Shown here: positions 33,187 through 44,171 of the stretch, in pieces
Position numbering within the stretch: position 1 is the stretch's first letter
How the letters are laid out: the number at the start of each line of letters is the position of its first letter
NCBI GenBank assembly: GCA_020746995.1
Contig: JAGPXD010000002.1
Span: forward strand, 7,006,001 to 7,070,000
DNA: 64,000 nt
Reading direction: 5' to 3'
Origin: Plectosphaerella cucumerina
Lineage: Eukaryota; Ascomycota; Sordariomycetes; Glomerellales; Plectosphaerellaceae
Notes under the pieces: model-generated
Database searches by the model: none
The model's input: only the letters and a program-made list of their open reading frames with translations
Told to the model about the DNA's origin: nothing
Program-made: the position numbers and the translations under genes

Positions 33187-33195
33187 TTATCAGAT
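33187..33195 (-). promoter_or_regulatory. Iron-responsive GATA site, second copy
   Basis: The plus strand reads TTATCAGAT, so the minus strand, on which the transporter lies, carries ATCTGATAA. It is about 1.29 kb upstream of the start codon and in opposite orientation to the copy at 32600. Confidence 0.5.
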
Positions 33196-33410
33196 CCGAC
33201 CAACGCGCCGCCAGAAATCTGCGCCGGCGGCCTCGGGCTAGCGGCCGCTTGGCGGGCTCCGCCCTCGTACGCAAACTCTTTTCTCCCCCGTTACCTTGTC
33301 ATTTCTGTTGCTCTCAGCTGTTACTGAGATGCGAGATTTTTGTCATTGCGCTCGCTCATCTGATGTGAAGCCACATGCAGCTTGCAGTGACCGGTTGCTG
33401 GGGCTCCAGT

Positions 33411-33435
33411 GCAGTGCAGTGCAGTGCAGTGCAGT
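33411..33435. repeat. GCAGT pentamer microsatellite
   Basis: Five uninterrupted copies of GCAGT in non-coding DNA, preceded by a partial CCAGT. It is a simple slippage repeat. Confidence 0.85.
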
Positions 33436-34813
33436 GGTCCCGCCGGCAGTCAGACGCCTCCAAATCAAAAAAGTCCCTCTACTGCATCCGCAGCTCAAGC
33501 CACAGTACGTAAGAGGCGGCAGCACCCTAAAAGTCCCCGTGCGCCCGAGTCACAGCGCCCGCGCGCCGCGTGGGAGAGGCGTCCGGCTGTTCGCAGTGCC
33601 GGCCTCCGCGCCGACTCCGCTGCGAAAAATCTCCTCGCCTGCTTCCTGGCTGAGATTCTAGTGTAGTTGGGGCGTTTTCTTCGAGTTTCCCGATCAACAC
33701 ACGCCCCTCGCCACGTCAATGACATCGAGTCGAGTCGCCGATGGCCGCCGAGAACGCCATTGGCCACGCGCATCAGACATGCACCGTTTGCCTTTAGTAA
33801 GATGTTTGGGTCTGGGAACACACCAGCGTCCATCCTACCCTGCCGCGTGAGATGAGCTGGCCTGCCGCCTTGGCCGCACGGCTCGTCTAAACATGCCCGC
33901 TGGCACGCGACATCGGACAGGGATGCAGCTCACTGCACTTTGCAGCTCCAGCTCCCTTTCAGAACTCACAGAACCCCCCGCTTACTAGAAAATCGGCCTC
34001 CTCCGGCCACGGCGCGGCCAACTGAAGCCCGCCCGCCCCCTCCGGCGAACACTGAAAGCCGCGCCCGGCCAGACAGCACAGCACAGCCCGCATCGCCGGC
34101 GGCAGACGCGGTGTCACGTCACATCGACATCGACTCGACACTCACCCCCACGCTGTCTTGTCTTGCGTGTGTCAAGTCGTCAACCCTCGGTGAACGGTCA
34201 CCCATCGCCCGACCGTTGCCACACATGACGCGGGATACCTGCCTCGGCCTCGCCGGCTCGCCGACATCACGCCGCATGCGCTGCAGCCGGGATTCTGTTC
34301 CTTCGAGATTGCCCGATTGAGTCTTTTTCGTTCACCAGGCCTTGCAGCAGCAGTATTACGCGCAGCACAACGACCACCGTCTCACTCATCATCCCACCCT
34401 CAACCTCGTCGCTGGGCGAACACCTCCCTTCCCTTCCGCAGCAGTCAATTCCTCTCACTTCCCCCGGGAAACACAATATTAAAAATGAAGTGTCGCCCAC
34501 CTGTCATCCTTCTCCGCATTCAACCACAGACGAACTCATAGCACCGGCGTGCTCAGACACCAACTACAACGGTGCACCTCCGCAGCCTGACTCGGCCCTC
34601 CTGCGCCCGCAAGATCTGACAGCTGTCACGAATCGAGCCTTTCCCCAGATTCAAGCTCGGAACATCACATCGCGTCACATCACGTTATATCGCATCTTCA
34701 GCTTTCAGCTCTCGAGGCAAAAAGTCCCCGTATTGATCGCTCCTCCACAACGCCAGGGTATCATGCAAAAAAGTCGCCCATCCATCCAAAAACAGACACA
34801 AAAAAGGAGGGCA

Positions 34814-36017
34814 TCACCGCCCGACCGCTAACCGCCGCCCGCTATTAATTATCCTCATCGGCTCACCCGGCTCGTTGTCCTGGATCGACACCGACGGCAG
34901 GCTCTGCATGTAAAACTCGTCTTGCTCCACCTGGCTCGTCCCGTACAGCCCGGCCCGGGAATCGTGTCCGCGCTGCCAGTCCTTGAGCAGCGCGTAGTAA
35001 AACGCGGCGTTGGTGACGATGCATGCGCACAGGATCTCGATTGACGCCCACTGCACGGGTTAGCAGATAGTTTCGCTGTCGCGTGGTGCCAAGCTTACCA
35101 TTGACCGTGACCGCTGCGATACGGCTTGGTTCAGGATCAGCGGGAGCCGAAGGATCGTGATGAAGACGACCACGCCAGCGATGCTGAAGAGGATGACAAG
35201 CTGGATTTTTCTGTCCACTTGTCAGCGTCGTTCCCGCCCGATGGAGCGATGCACTCACGCCTTGCCATCAAGCTTGATATGCCGCAATATCGGAAACGGA
35301 AACGCAATGAGCGCAATGTCCGTCACCATGTTCAGCACAGCCATGGTGATGAGGTTCGCCAGCGCCCGGTGGCACGATCCCTGCTTCGGGTCCGGCATCC
35401 AGAACCTGTTCCCGCGTCAGCCTGCATCACCCCGCGACAGGGGTCTCCTCCCAAAAACTCACAGCGAAAGCGGCCGGCATTCGGTCAGCGTCGCGACAAT
35501 GACCGCCAGGAACGTGATGACAATAAACCACCAGAGGATATTCGTCGCCAGCTTCCCCCACCGCAGCACGTCGACGAAGCGCGAGTAAAAGTCGAGGATG
35601 CACAGCTTCAGCGACCACAGACTGCCTTTCGTCAGCGCCTCCCCAAACCTCCTGGGGCCAAAAAAAAACTCACAACAGAGCATACATGATCCTTCCCGGA
35701 ATCAGCAGCTTATGCGACGTCTCATAATTCCACTGTAACCTCTCCACCGAGATCCCTCGCGCAGCGGCGTCCGCCTCCGTCGCGGGACCGTACGTATGCG
35801 TCGGGTTCAGCAGGAAACTGTACGCAATACACGCCGTGCGTCCGATGAGCGGCAGCAGCGCGAAGGCCATGTATGCGTCGTCGGCGTGCCATGTGCGGTG
35901 GCAGGAGGTGTGGACCCGGCAATGCGAGAGGATGCGGTAGGAGCAGCGGACGAGGATGAGGAGGGCGCATACGCCGGCGACGGTGATGTCGAACGCCACC
36001 GACGGCGAAACGGCCAT
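34814..36017 (-). CDS. Rhodopsin-domain (PTH11/SAT20-like) integral membrane protein
   Basis: Five exons (36017-35674, 35621-35463, 35405-35259, 35210-35099, 35050-34814) joined over introns of 48-57 nt encode 332 residues. About seven hydrophobic segments are visible. The family marks are a charged HADDAYMAFALLPLIGR after helix 2, KLLIPGRIMYALFLWSLKLCILDFYSRF in helices 3-4, a C-x-C-type extracellular loop (TECRPLSLFW...GSCHRALANLITMAVLNMVTDIALIAFPFPIL) and IQLVILFSIAGVVVFITILRL in helix 6. It lacks a CFEM domain. These rhodopsin-fold fungal proteins include Pth11-like candidate receptors. Ligand and signalling partner are unknown. The tail of about 60 residues is hydrophilic and may be cytoplasmic. 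Confidence 0.9.
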
Positions 36018-37595
36018 TGTTTGTGTCTTTCGTTCCCCTGGCCGCGGCCGTTGGGGGAATATGTCGGTGTCGGGTACGTATGTTTTTCTTTGTTCGCTTT
36101 CCCGACAGGGAGGGTTTAGTGACGCGCCCCCGGGGCGGCCGGCATCGTTGCGGAGATTGGCGGGTTTTCGGCGGCAAGCTCAGGACGGGGACAGGATGTA
36201 TTCTCGGCTCTCGGACAGGGACGTGGCGATGCCGCCCTTCGACGAAGGTGTCGGACAGGTCTTTGGTGTTTCTAGGTGGGAAAAGGAGCGGAGGTATAGG
36301 AGGGGGGAAGACTTTCGGGAAAGGGAGGGCGGCCGGCCGAAGAAAACCTCGATTTGCCCTTTTCCTTTCTTCTCCGGCCCGCTCCCCCCCCTTGGCCCTT
36401 GCCTGCCGTCTTGTCCTCCCCAGTCCCATGGGAACGGGGCTCGGGCTGTCGGGTTAGCGGGGGAGGGTCACGACCCAGGCGAAAGGGGGGACGAACAGGC
36501 GCTGATTCGCAGGACTTCCAGGTTGGTCAGAGCAAGGCCGGGGAACCTGCGATAGTGCCTCGCCTAGCTGCTAGGATGCTAGGATGCTGGGGGGGCCTCT
36601 AGCCTCAGAGTCCCCATCAGTTTCCAGCCCACAGACAGACTGGAGACGATCTCCACGCAGCGCGCGCGGTACGACGGGGGGAAGGGAAAGACTCGACTCG
36701 ATCGACTCGCTCGGCTACTAGCTCGGCTTCTCTCCCTCCTGCTGTCATCCGGTCATCAGTCACTCTCACTCCCTGGGCAGCCAACAGTGGTTGACACGAT
36801 GACGCCCCCAGTGCTACCGACGCAACAAGGTTCGAGTCAGCATCCACGCGCCCTCGGATGCTTTTATGCCAGGCCTCATATGCGCTTATACATGCGACGA
36901 AGATCCCCGCCAACCGTTGGGTGGTCCCCTGCTGCCCCCTAGGTAGGGGCCTGGCCTGGCCCCAAAAAGCCCGACCTCCGTGGACGGCCCCCAGCGCCTT
37001 TCGCTCGCTGGCTCGCTCTCGCTGGACACTCCCGTCGACCGGCTCCCGTCGTCGGCCAATACTCCGTCGCCGACCACGCCACATCTCCAGCGCTAACCCG
37101 GACGGCTCCATGCATCCCTGCGCTTTAGGTAATGGCACGCGACTTTGTGCCCCAGCTGTGCCCGCTTGCCCGCCCCTACTGCCAGCTTTCTCCAGGCCTG
37201 ATCCGCTGGCGAGGTCACCTGAGAGGGGAGCACACTCGCAATGGCGGAGGGGATCCGGTGGTGGTGACGGCATTGGTCAACGTGAGAGGAGCCCTTTGTA
37301 AGCTCCTTGGCTCTGAAGCCATCGTGTGTCTAGCTTTGCGCCAATCCCCAGTGCCAAGACCTCGCAAGGCCGGGACAGCCGCACACGAAGAAGGACAGTG
37401 GCTCGAGTCGGACGTGGCGCACAACCAATCTGTCGTGCAATTTGCCTGCAACACAATGACCGGTGCCTAGAAGTTGGCTTTCAAATCCTCGGATTTATTC
37501 CCTATCCGCTGATTAAACAGCACGAGTCGACAACGCCGCTCGGCTTACAATGCTCAGAATTACAAAATGACCCGCGCCGCCCGGCGACGCGATCC
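36018..37595. other. Intergenic region, no gene seen
   Basis: About 1.6 kb upstream of the rhodopsin-type gene and downstream of the PQ-loop gene. It is GC-rich with short purine runs and a small direct repeat of GCTAGGAT near 36570. Overlapping short frames have no protein-like features that I recognise. Confidence 0.55.
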
Positions 37596-38785
37596 TCAGT
37601 CGGTCGTATGGTAGTTGCGCGGCGTGCCGATGCCTCCTGGGCGCAGCAGAGGCCTGTCTTCCCGAAGAACCTGTCTCTCCTCACGGTCCTGCAGCCGCTC
37701 CAGCTCTTCCTCCGTGTCAGCATAGAGCTCGGGGTGTGCCGTATACGGGCCCGGCAGGCCGTCTTGCCAACCCTCCGAGTAGGTCCGGATAGGGTTCGGC
37801 CTCGTCGATTCAGGCGTGTACGCATCGCCCTCGTCCGACTCATCGGGCTGACTGGCCCGCAGTTCGTAGTAGATGGCCATGGCCAGCAGGCAGCCCTGCA
37901 TGGTCGCCGTCAGGAGGAAGATGCCCCAGTTACTCCATCCCGCCCAGCCCAGCGCTAGGAACTGATTCCCCGCGAGCAGGAAGCCGCCGGGGGTCTGCAT
38001 GCACATCATGGGGATGCTGAGGCTGCCGACGTGCTTCAGGTGGTACGTCGTCCAGATCTGGGGCACGTACTGCACGGCAGCAAGAGCGCCCGCCATGACG
38101 CCCAGGAGGTTGGCCCAAAAGTTGAGGTGGCTCCTCAGCGCAGTGGTGAAGATGCCCGTCAGGACAATGACGATGAGGCCGTGGAAAAGACACAGGAGGG
38201 CAACCACGACTGCCTTGTGCCAGCCAGGCGCCTTTCCGGACAGCTCCTCCGCAGGCACCTCGGCGGTTTCAAATCGGAAGAATACGAGGAACAGGACGAG
38301 GCTGTCGAAACGTCAGCACATGAAGCCAGGGATATCGGGCTCAGCACCCACATGAGGGCGAAGCAGATCCATTGCACGGCAAACTGCGCAATGTTCAGCA
38401 GACCACCGAGGCATTCCGCCGTCTCGACTTGACTACAGCAAGCCATGTTGTTCCGAGAAGGCTCGATGGTCAGGATGTTGGCAAAGGTCGAGGTGGCCGA
38501 GGTCGTGCCGAGGAGAACGAACCAGGGCGAAAGACCCTCGGAAGTGCGTCGGGATATGATGCGATGATGTTGTGGCAGATAGGAGATGAGCATGCCGATG
38601 ACAATGAGCCTTGGGGGGTTCCATGATTAGCCATGCCGTCCTAGCGATACGATGGGGATACTTCAATGGTGGCCCTACATGGTTATGGCAAGGCTCAGAT
38701 AGTTTGGCGAGCGCAAGGCATCGCAGCCATCATCGTGAGCGGCCGCATCGAGCAGCGGGTTGGGACGGGGCGTCCAAGAATCCAT
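37596..38785 (-). CDS. PQ-loop repeat membrane protein
   Basis: Three exons (38785-38679, 38609-38352, 38301-37596; introns 69 and 50 nt) encode 356 residues. The start at 38785 was chosen because it is the only one that completes the first helix (SPNYLSLAITMLIVIGMLISYLPQ) in frame and has an ACC before the ATG. Two PQ motifs are present: ISYLPQHHRIISRRTSEGLSPWFVLLG near residue 50 and AAVQYVPQIWTTYHLKHVGSLSIPMMC near residue 200. About seven hydrophobic segments surround them. The C-terminal tail of about 85 residues is acidic, with EEELERLQDREERQ. PQ-loop proteins include lysosomal and vacuolar cystine or basic amino-acid exporters and the SWEET/MPDU1 superfamily. The substrate here is unknown. 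Confidence 0.9.
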
Positions 38786-39631
38786 GGTAAGGAGTGGCAG
38801 ACGATGCCAGAATGCAACGTGTGGTGTGGAAGCTCAACTCTTGCCTGTCCCGCAGCGAGGTTGGGTCGGATTGGATCGATGGGATGACGACTGTCCGGCT
38901 TCGGAAGTAAAGTCCTAGAAAAGAAGTGCCGGTGCGATGCCGGTACAGCTTCAGAAGGAGCGTCGGTTATATCAGGGTCGGCTCTCGACACGCTATTCGG
39001 GCATCTCGGATGTACAATTGGGGGGGATGTTCAGGGCTGTCGGACTGTCGCGTCGATTGTCGAGGCTGGGCGACGCACTGCGGGGGAGATGCGGATGCAG
39101 TGCAGATCACCAGTCGGTAGATCACAGGCGGTGTCTGACGGGGTTCGAAGTGGGAATCCAGGGCACTCTCGGGGAGGTTGCGGTGTGAAGTCGAAAGAGA
39201 GGAGATGAATGGCGGAGGGAGCCTTGCTCTGTTCGAAGCCAGAAGCCCAATCAGCCCGTGTTCCCGTCATCAGGCAGACTCGGGGAAAGCGCCGCCAACA
39301 CACCTCCAGGACCTGAAAGGCACGGGGTCGACCAATCATGTGCTGCCAGACGAGCCCGTGCTGATAGCAGCCCGGTGACGTCAATGTCTCTGGAGGAGGA
39401 AATCACCGCTGCGAGGTACGTCTACCGGCATTGACCACTAACGCCTCCGTCGTGCCCCTGTCCGGTGCGGCTTGTTCCTGAGATGGCGGTCCACTTGCTG
39501 CATCGCTCCTGCCTTCACAATTTCACCGAGGCTCACCTTGGATCCACCTCATCACCCAGGCATTTTGCTGTATCAAATTGAACCAAAGATGCGTGCACAT
39601 GGGCAACTTCCACCCATGCACCCTCCATACC
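38786..39631. promoter_or_regulatory. Divergent region between PQ-loop and WD40 genes
   Basis: About 850 bp shared by two divergent genes. I see no TATA box or other defined element and no additional gene. Both promoters should be here. Confidence 0.5.
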
Positions 39632-40960
39632 ATGTCGTCTCCTCAAGGCAGCTCCAACGATGAGCCAGCCTCTATTCAGAACTCGGGGCCCTCGCCCAGG
39701 GTGACTTTGGTTGCCGAGGCTAGCACTTCGACATCCTCTCACCCAACCTCGTTCTATCGCAACGCTCAATGGACGGCAGACGGCACCTCAATCATCGCAT
39801 CCACGTCAGACAATAAGCTCTGCACTTACGTCCTCCCGGAAAACCTCCTCGGCGACAATGGACGTGACCCGCTGCCCTTGCAGCCTCAAGGCCTCCTCCA
39901 GCTCCCTGAGCCCTTCTACGCCGCCGCCCCGTCGCCGTACTTCTCGCTCCAGGACCCCTCCACCCACACGGTGCTGCTCTCACCCAAGGACCACCCTCTC
40001 CAGCTGCACCGCCTCTTCCCTGATCACCACCCGGGAACCCCGTCGCAGATCTGCAACTACAAGCTAATACGCAAGGAGACTGAGGAGTACATTACGGCTG
40101 AGTCCCTCCTGTGGACCTGGCCCGGCACTCACTTTCTCGTCGGGTCCTCAAACCGACTTGACTACTTCGACGTTATGCGTACCGGCTCCGATGGGCCCAC
40201 GCTCACCATTGCCACCATCCCCTCCAAGCGCCACACGCTCAAGGGCGGCGGCGTTGGCATGAAAGGCATGGTGTCCGCCCTGTCGATCCAGGCACCGTCC
40301 TCGTCTGCCACGCCGCTGGTGGCCGCAGGGACCTGGACACGGTGGCTGGGTCTGTACGATCTCGCGCGCTCCAATAAGCCCGTCTCCAACTGGAGCGTCA
40401 GGGGCGTTGTCGATGCGACGTTTGACACGCCCGACGATGGCGGCGGTGTCGTGCAGACGATATGGAGCCCCTGCGGCCGGTATCTGGTCATCAACGAGCG
40501 CAGAGCCAGCAGTATCCTGGTGTACGATGTCAGGGGAACCGGTCAGCCCATCAACGCCCTCGTCGGGAGGGCTACCGACACGCAGCAGCGCCTCACGTGC
40601 GACGTGTTTGCCGGGGACGAGTCTTCCGGAGGCGGCTTCGAGGTCTGGGCCGGCACAGGGGACGGCACTGTCATGGTATGGGAGGGCGTAGGAAGCCGTC
40701 CAGGACTTCTCGACAAGTCATGGAGCTTTGCCGCTCACGAGTCACCCGTTGGCGCGTCGGTGCTTCATCCCAGCGGCTCAGTCGTTGCGACATGCTCGGG
40801 GGCATGGACCATCACTTCGGATGCAGATGTCAGCTCAAGTTCCGAGACACACAACGGCATGGCATCGCTCGGATCCAGTGCTGCTTCCATCACGAAGGAC
40901 TGTCGAGTTGGAGTATGGGCCATCGGGATGGGTGGTCAGCATCAGACGGAAGATGTCTGA
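39632..40960 (+). CDS. WD40 protein, WRAP53/TCAB1 (Swt21)-like
   Basis: One open frame. The start at 39632 gives 442 residues. An in-frame ATG at 39578 would add 18. The first blade motif NAQWTADGTSIIASTSDNKLCTYVLPE closely resembles the start of human WRAP53/TCAB1, which binds CAB-box RNAs and telomerase RNA, and yeast Swt21, which is linked to the spliceosome. Later blades are seen at PYFSLQDPSTHTVLLSPKDHPLQLH, SLLWTWPGTHFLVGSSNRLDYFDVMR, VSALSIQ...LVAAGTWTRWLGLYD, VVQTIWSPCGRYLVINERRASSILVYDVRG and WAGTGDGTVMVWEG, which fits a six- to seven-bladed propeller. A nuclear RNP-assembly role is inferred from the family. Confidence 0.88.
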   Translation: MSSPQGSSNDEPASIQNSGPSPRVTLVAEASTSTSSHPTSFYRNAQWTADGTSIIASTSDNKLCTYVLPENLLGDNGRDPLPLQPQGLLQLPEPFYAAAPSPYFSLQDPSTHTVLLSPKDHPLQLHRLFPDHHPGTPSQICNYKLIRKETEEYITAESLLWTWPGTHFLVGSSNRLDYFDVMRTGSDGPTLTIATIPSKRHTLKGGGVGMKGMVSALSIQAPSSSATPLVAAGTWTRWLGLYDLARSNKPVSNWSVRGVVDATFDTPDDGGGVVQTIWSPCGRYLVINERRASSILVYDVRGTGQPINALVGRATDTQQRLTCDVFAGDESSGGGFEVWAGTGDGTVMVWEGVGSRPGLLDKSWSFAAHESPVGASVLHPSGSVVATCSGAWTITSDADVSSSSETHNGMASLGSSAASITKDCRVGVWAIGMGGQHQTEDV

Positions 40961-42448
40961 TTTGCTGTCGAGACCATGACTATTCGCTGCGGTGTCTGGT
41001 CGTACTGGTGCAGGCTGTCGGATATGCCATCTCAAAATCCCCGACACGCAGCCTGACGATAAGGCACGAGCCAGCTCGGCCCAGCTCTGAGCCACAACGA
41101 TCTATTTCCAGGACGATCCGTCAGGAGGCGGGTGATGATTATCGCTGACGGGGACGACGGCGCACAATCTCGTGTTCACCGACATCTCATCGTCGACTGG
41201 CCTCAGGTCAATTCTTACCGGACAGGCAACAGTCAGGGCGATCAGCCATCTCCTCGGCCGTAAGCGGCCATCATCGTCTACCCCTGGAGGCGTTGTATTA
41301 CGACCAGAGGCATTGGTCGCACGGGCTTGAGCCATGCCTCGTGTCCCGCTCGGGTCTAGCTGGAGCCAAGTCGAGACGGACCACTTCAGGTCGCCCAAAC
41401 GCGCTGACGGCTGCGCCACGAATAGACTCAACCAAAGTCGACCTCTATTTTCTTACTCTTCCAAATGCGCGCACGCTGCACCCAGATATTGCGGCTTGGG
41501 GCTGCGAAGGGGGTGCCCTACGGATGTCCGGCGGCAGAGACCATCTCGCCGAATAGCACGTTCGTCCGTCCCCCTCTGCAGGGACATCGAGGCCACACGA
41601 GTACTCTCTGCTGACCTCGAGCACGCGCATGACCTTTCACGCTGCATCCCAACATGTCGCCTCCTCCTACCACTCGCGGCCCAATGAAGCGTTCAGCCCT
41701 GTCTTGCGCGGGCTGCGTTGCTTCGGGGCTTCATTCCGGGGGCGTGCTCGGGCCGGCCACTAACGAATGCTGTGCGAGGTCGGCCGACCGCACCCCAATC
41801 CCCGGATCGACCCATTCCCCCGTTTCTTCGGAGAGATCCAGCCGTGGTTGTCTTTGAGGTGCCGCCCGCGCTAGAAACCCCCGCCCCTTTTCCGCCCGGG
41901 CGTTGGACCCTTACCTGAATGCACCGGCGTCCTTGGCTCGCATTGGCAGCGAAACAGACGGACTCGACTCCTCGGCCACCACGGCGGGAAGGATCTGCGC
42001 AGCACAAAGAACTGGTGGCCGTTGCTGCCGGTGATGGTGGCCCCCCTACCCCTGATCTTGAGCTGACGGCGGCTGGTCGGACGGGTAGCGATGGCCTCAG
42101 GTCGAAATGCGTGCGTGCGTTGACTCTGCTTGCCGGTCGGCTTGAGTTCTGCCGCTTCGGGAGAGGGCTGAGCACGCCTTCCGGGTTGCTCCCGGATCTC
42201 CCTTGCCGAGCCTGCCCGGGTAAGCCTCAGGGGCACCTGACGAAGACCCTGTCTTGGCTTGACCGAGTCGCGATATGGCCCGGGAGCTGGACGGTGAGGG
42301 TTGTGAGGTTTTCTTATAAGAAGAGCTGGCATCTGGCGATGTCTTCATGAGAAAGGATACAGCAGCACTCGCCCACTCTCGCTTCCAAACACCCAGCCGA
42401 GTCCAGGCTTTACATTCGTTTTTATCAATACCCTCACTTCCCAACATC
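40961..42448. other. Intergenic region upstream of peroxidase gene
   Basis: About 1.5 kb without a supportable gene. It contains the promoter of the peroxidase gene, including a TATA-like box at 42315. Confidence 0.6.
42315..42320 (+). promoter_or_regulatory. TATA-like box of class II peroxidase gene
   Basis: TATAAG lies 134 bp before the start codon at 42449, within a TTCTTATAAGAAG palindrome. The position is normal for a fungal core promoter. Confidence 0.45.
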
Positions 42449-43704
42449 ATGAAGTTCTCTTCCCTCGTTTCCACCGCTTTGGCGGCTGGTGGAGTCCTCG
42501 CCTACCCCGGCATGGACAAGACCATGGCCGATCTCCAGTCCCGCCAGGCGGGTGGTTCTGGTCCCTCGACCGAGATGATCGGGGACCTCATCGACCTGCC
42601 CGACAAGAGCCTGACCAAGACGGGTCGTGACATCAAGTCGATCCTCTCTGGGCGCGGCAACCCCCAGGATCTCACGGCGGGCTTCTGGCTTGGCACGCCG
42701 AGCCTGGGGTCGCGGCTCTGCGGCCTCGACCCGTGCTGCACGTGGAAGCACATTGCCAACGAGATGGCGGCGGCCATGGTCGGCTCGGCAGGCAGGTGCA
42801 ACGACCTCGCCCGTTCGGCTATCCGTCTCGGGTTCCACGATGCGGCTACCTGGTCCAAGACGACGGGCGGCACCGGCGCCGACGGCAGCATCGTGCTGAC
42901 GGACGAGTGTGCCCGCGTCCCCGAGAATGGCGGCTTGCTGCCCGTCTGCGGCCAGATGAAGACGTGGCACGACAAGTACTCTCGCTATGGCGTCTCCATG
43001 GCCGACCTCATTCAGTTCGCCGCCAACGTGGCCACCGTCTCCTGCCCGCTGGGCCCGCGCATTCGCACCTTCATCGGCCGCAAGGACTTTGCTGTCGCGC
43101 CGCCGCGGGGTCTGCTCCCGAGCCCATTTGGCAGCTCCGACCAGCTGCTGGCGCTCTTTGCCGCCAAGTCTTTCAGTGCCGACGGCCTCGTGGCGCTCAT
43201 GGGCGCGCACAGCACAAGCCAGCAGTTTGGCGTCAACCGCACCCGCGCTGGTGACCCGCAGGACAGCACGCCGGGAGTGTGGGATGTCAAGTACTACGGG
43301 GAAACGATCAGCACCAACCCGCCGCAGCAGGTGTTCCGGTTCCAGAGCGATATCAACCTTGCCAATGACCCGAGGCTGAGGAACTCGTGGAACGCATTCG
43401 TGCCAGACTCGGCGCAGGGTGCGTGGAACAGGGTAAGTGGAAGTTGTCAATGGTGAAAGAGTCAAGACTGACGTAATGATAGGCCTACGCTGCTGAATAT
43501 GTCCGCATGAGCCTCCTGGGCGTGAACAACATCAACAAGCTCACCGAGTGCACGAGGGCGCTGCCGGCGTTCAAGGGGTCGTACCGCGCCCCGGATCAGG
43601 GGCTACTGGAGAAGTTCATCAAGGGCGCCATTAAGGGGCTGGAGGCAGCGAGGCAGGCGTTGAGCCGGGGTGATAAGATCCCTGCCAATGCCGACTCGAA
43701 GTGA
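42449..43704 (+). CDS. Secreted class II (lignin-peroxidase family) heme peroxidase
   Basis: Two exons (42449-43432 and 43483-43704, 50-nt intron) encode 401 residues. A signal peptide (MKFSSLVSTALAAGGVLAYP) is followed by a pro-like region, then the heme fold. The distal catalytic arginine and histidine are in AIRLGFHDAA, the calcium/GADGS segment in TGADGSIV, and the proximal heme histidine in ALMGAHSTS, followed by the conserved DSTPGVWD. Eight or more cysteines are spaced as in secreted class II enzymes. By motif position, the Mn(II)-binding acidic pair of manganese peroxidases and the surface tryptophan of lignin peroxidase (five residues before the proximal histidine, here alanine) are both missing. 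This suggests a generic low-potential peroxidase (inference). It probably oxidises plant phenolics outside the cell with hydrogen peroxide. Confidence 0.93.
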
Positions 43705-44171
43705 GGGGTGGGATGTGGTTTCTTAATGTCTAATCTCGGGGAGGTAGTGGGAGGCGGAGGGATGCAGAGGACGCTATTTACTAACGACCGAATATGATGG
43801 AAATGCTGTTCTAGTAACATGTCGCGGAAGCTTTTGTGCGAAGATGAGGCGCTGGGGGTTGAGACAGGGGCGGAGTTTGCTTGACATGCGGCGGAAGCAA
43901 ATTGCTTCCGGGGGAGGAGTGGTCAGACATCCTGACAAACCTCAGTCGGAGGCTTCTGTGTCCGCCGGGTCGGCCGATTGCGCCTCCGTGAAGACGAGTC
44001 TTGCATTACGAGTGCGGACTTTTTGCTTTGCGGATTTGATGCCGGTGCCGACGGAGAATAAGAGCACCGAGTTTCGTAGTGGAAAGCTTGAAGTATAACA
44101 TCCCTTGATCCTCCGACCGAACTTACAGCTCATCACAACTCACTTCCATCACCATTCTCTCAGACCACAAA
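43705..44171. other. Intergenic region, no gene seen
   Basis: About 470 bp between two genes on the same strand. No frame or element could be supported. Confidence 0.6.

Larger units (their letters stand above)
31900..34813. other. Long intergenic region upstream of the siderophore transporter
   Basis: This 2.9-kb region lies between the transporter start and the 3' end of the next minus-strand gene. No gene was supported. The plus frame at 32088-33368 is long but arginine-, glycine- and serine-rich with no domain. The region contains two ATCWGATAA sites and a pentamer repeat. Confidence 0.6.

Noticed and set aside
32088..33368. Plus-strand open frame of 426 residues
   Set aside because: Arg/Gly/Ser-rich without a recognisable domain or protein-like hydrophobic pattern. 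It lies in the transporter upstream region, so a chance frame in GC-rich DNA is more likely.
33411..33435. GCAGT repeat considered as a CRISPR-like or regulatory array
   Set aside because: The unit is five bases with no spacers. It is an ordinary microsatellite.
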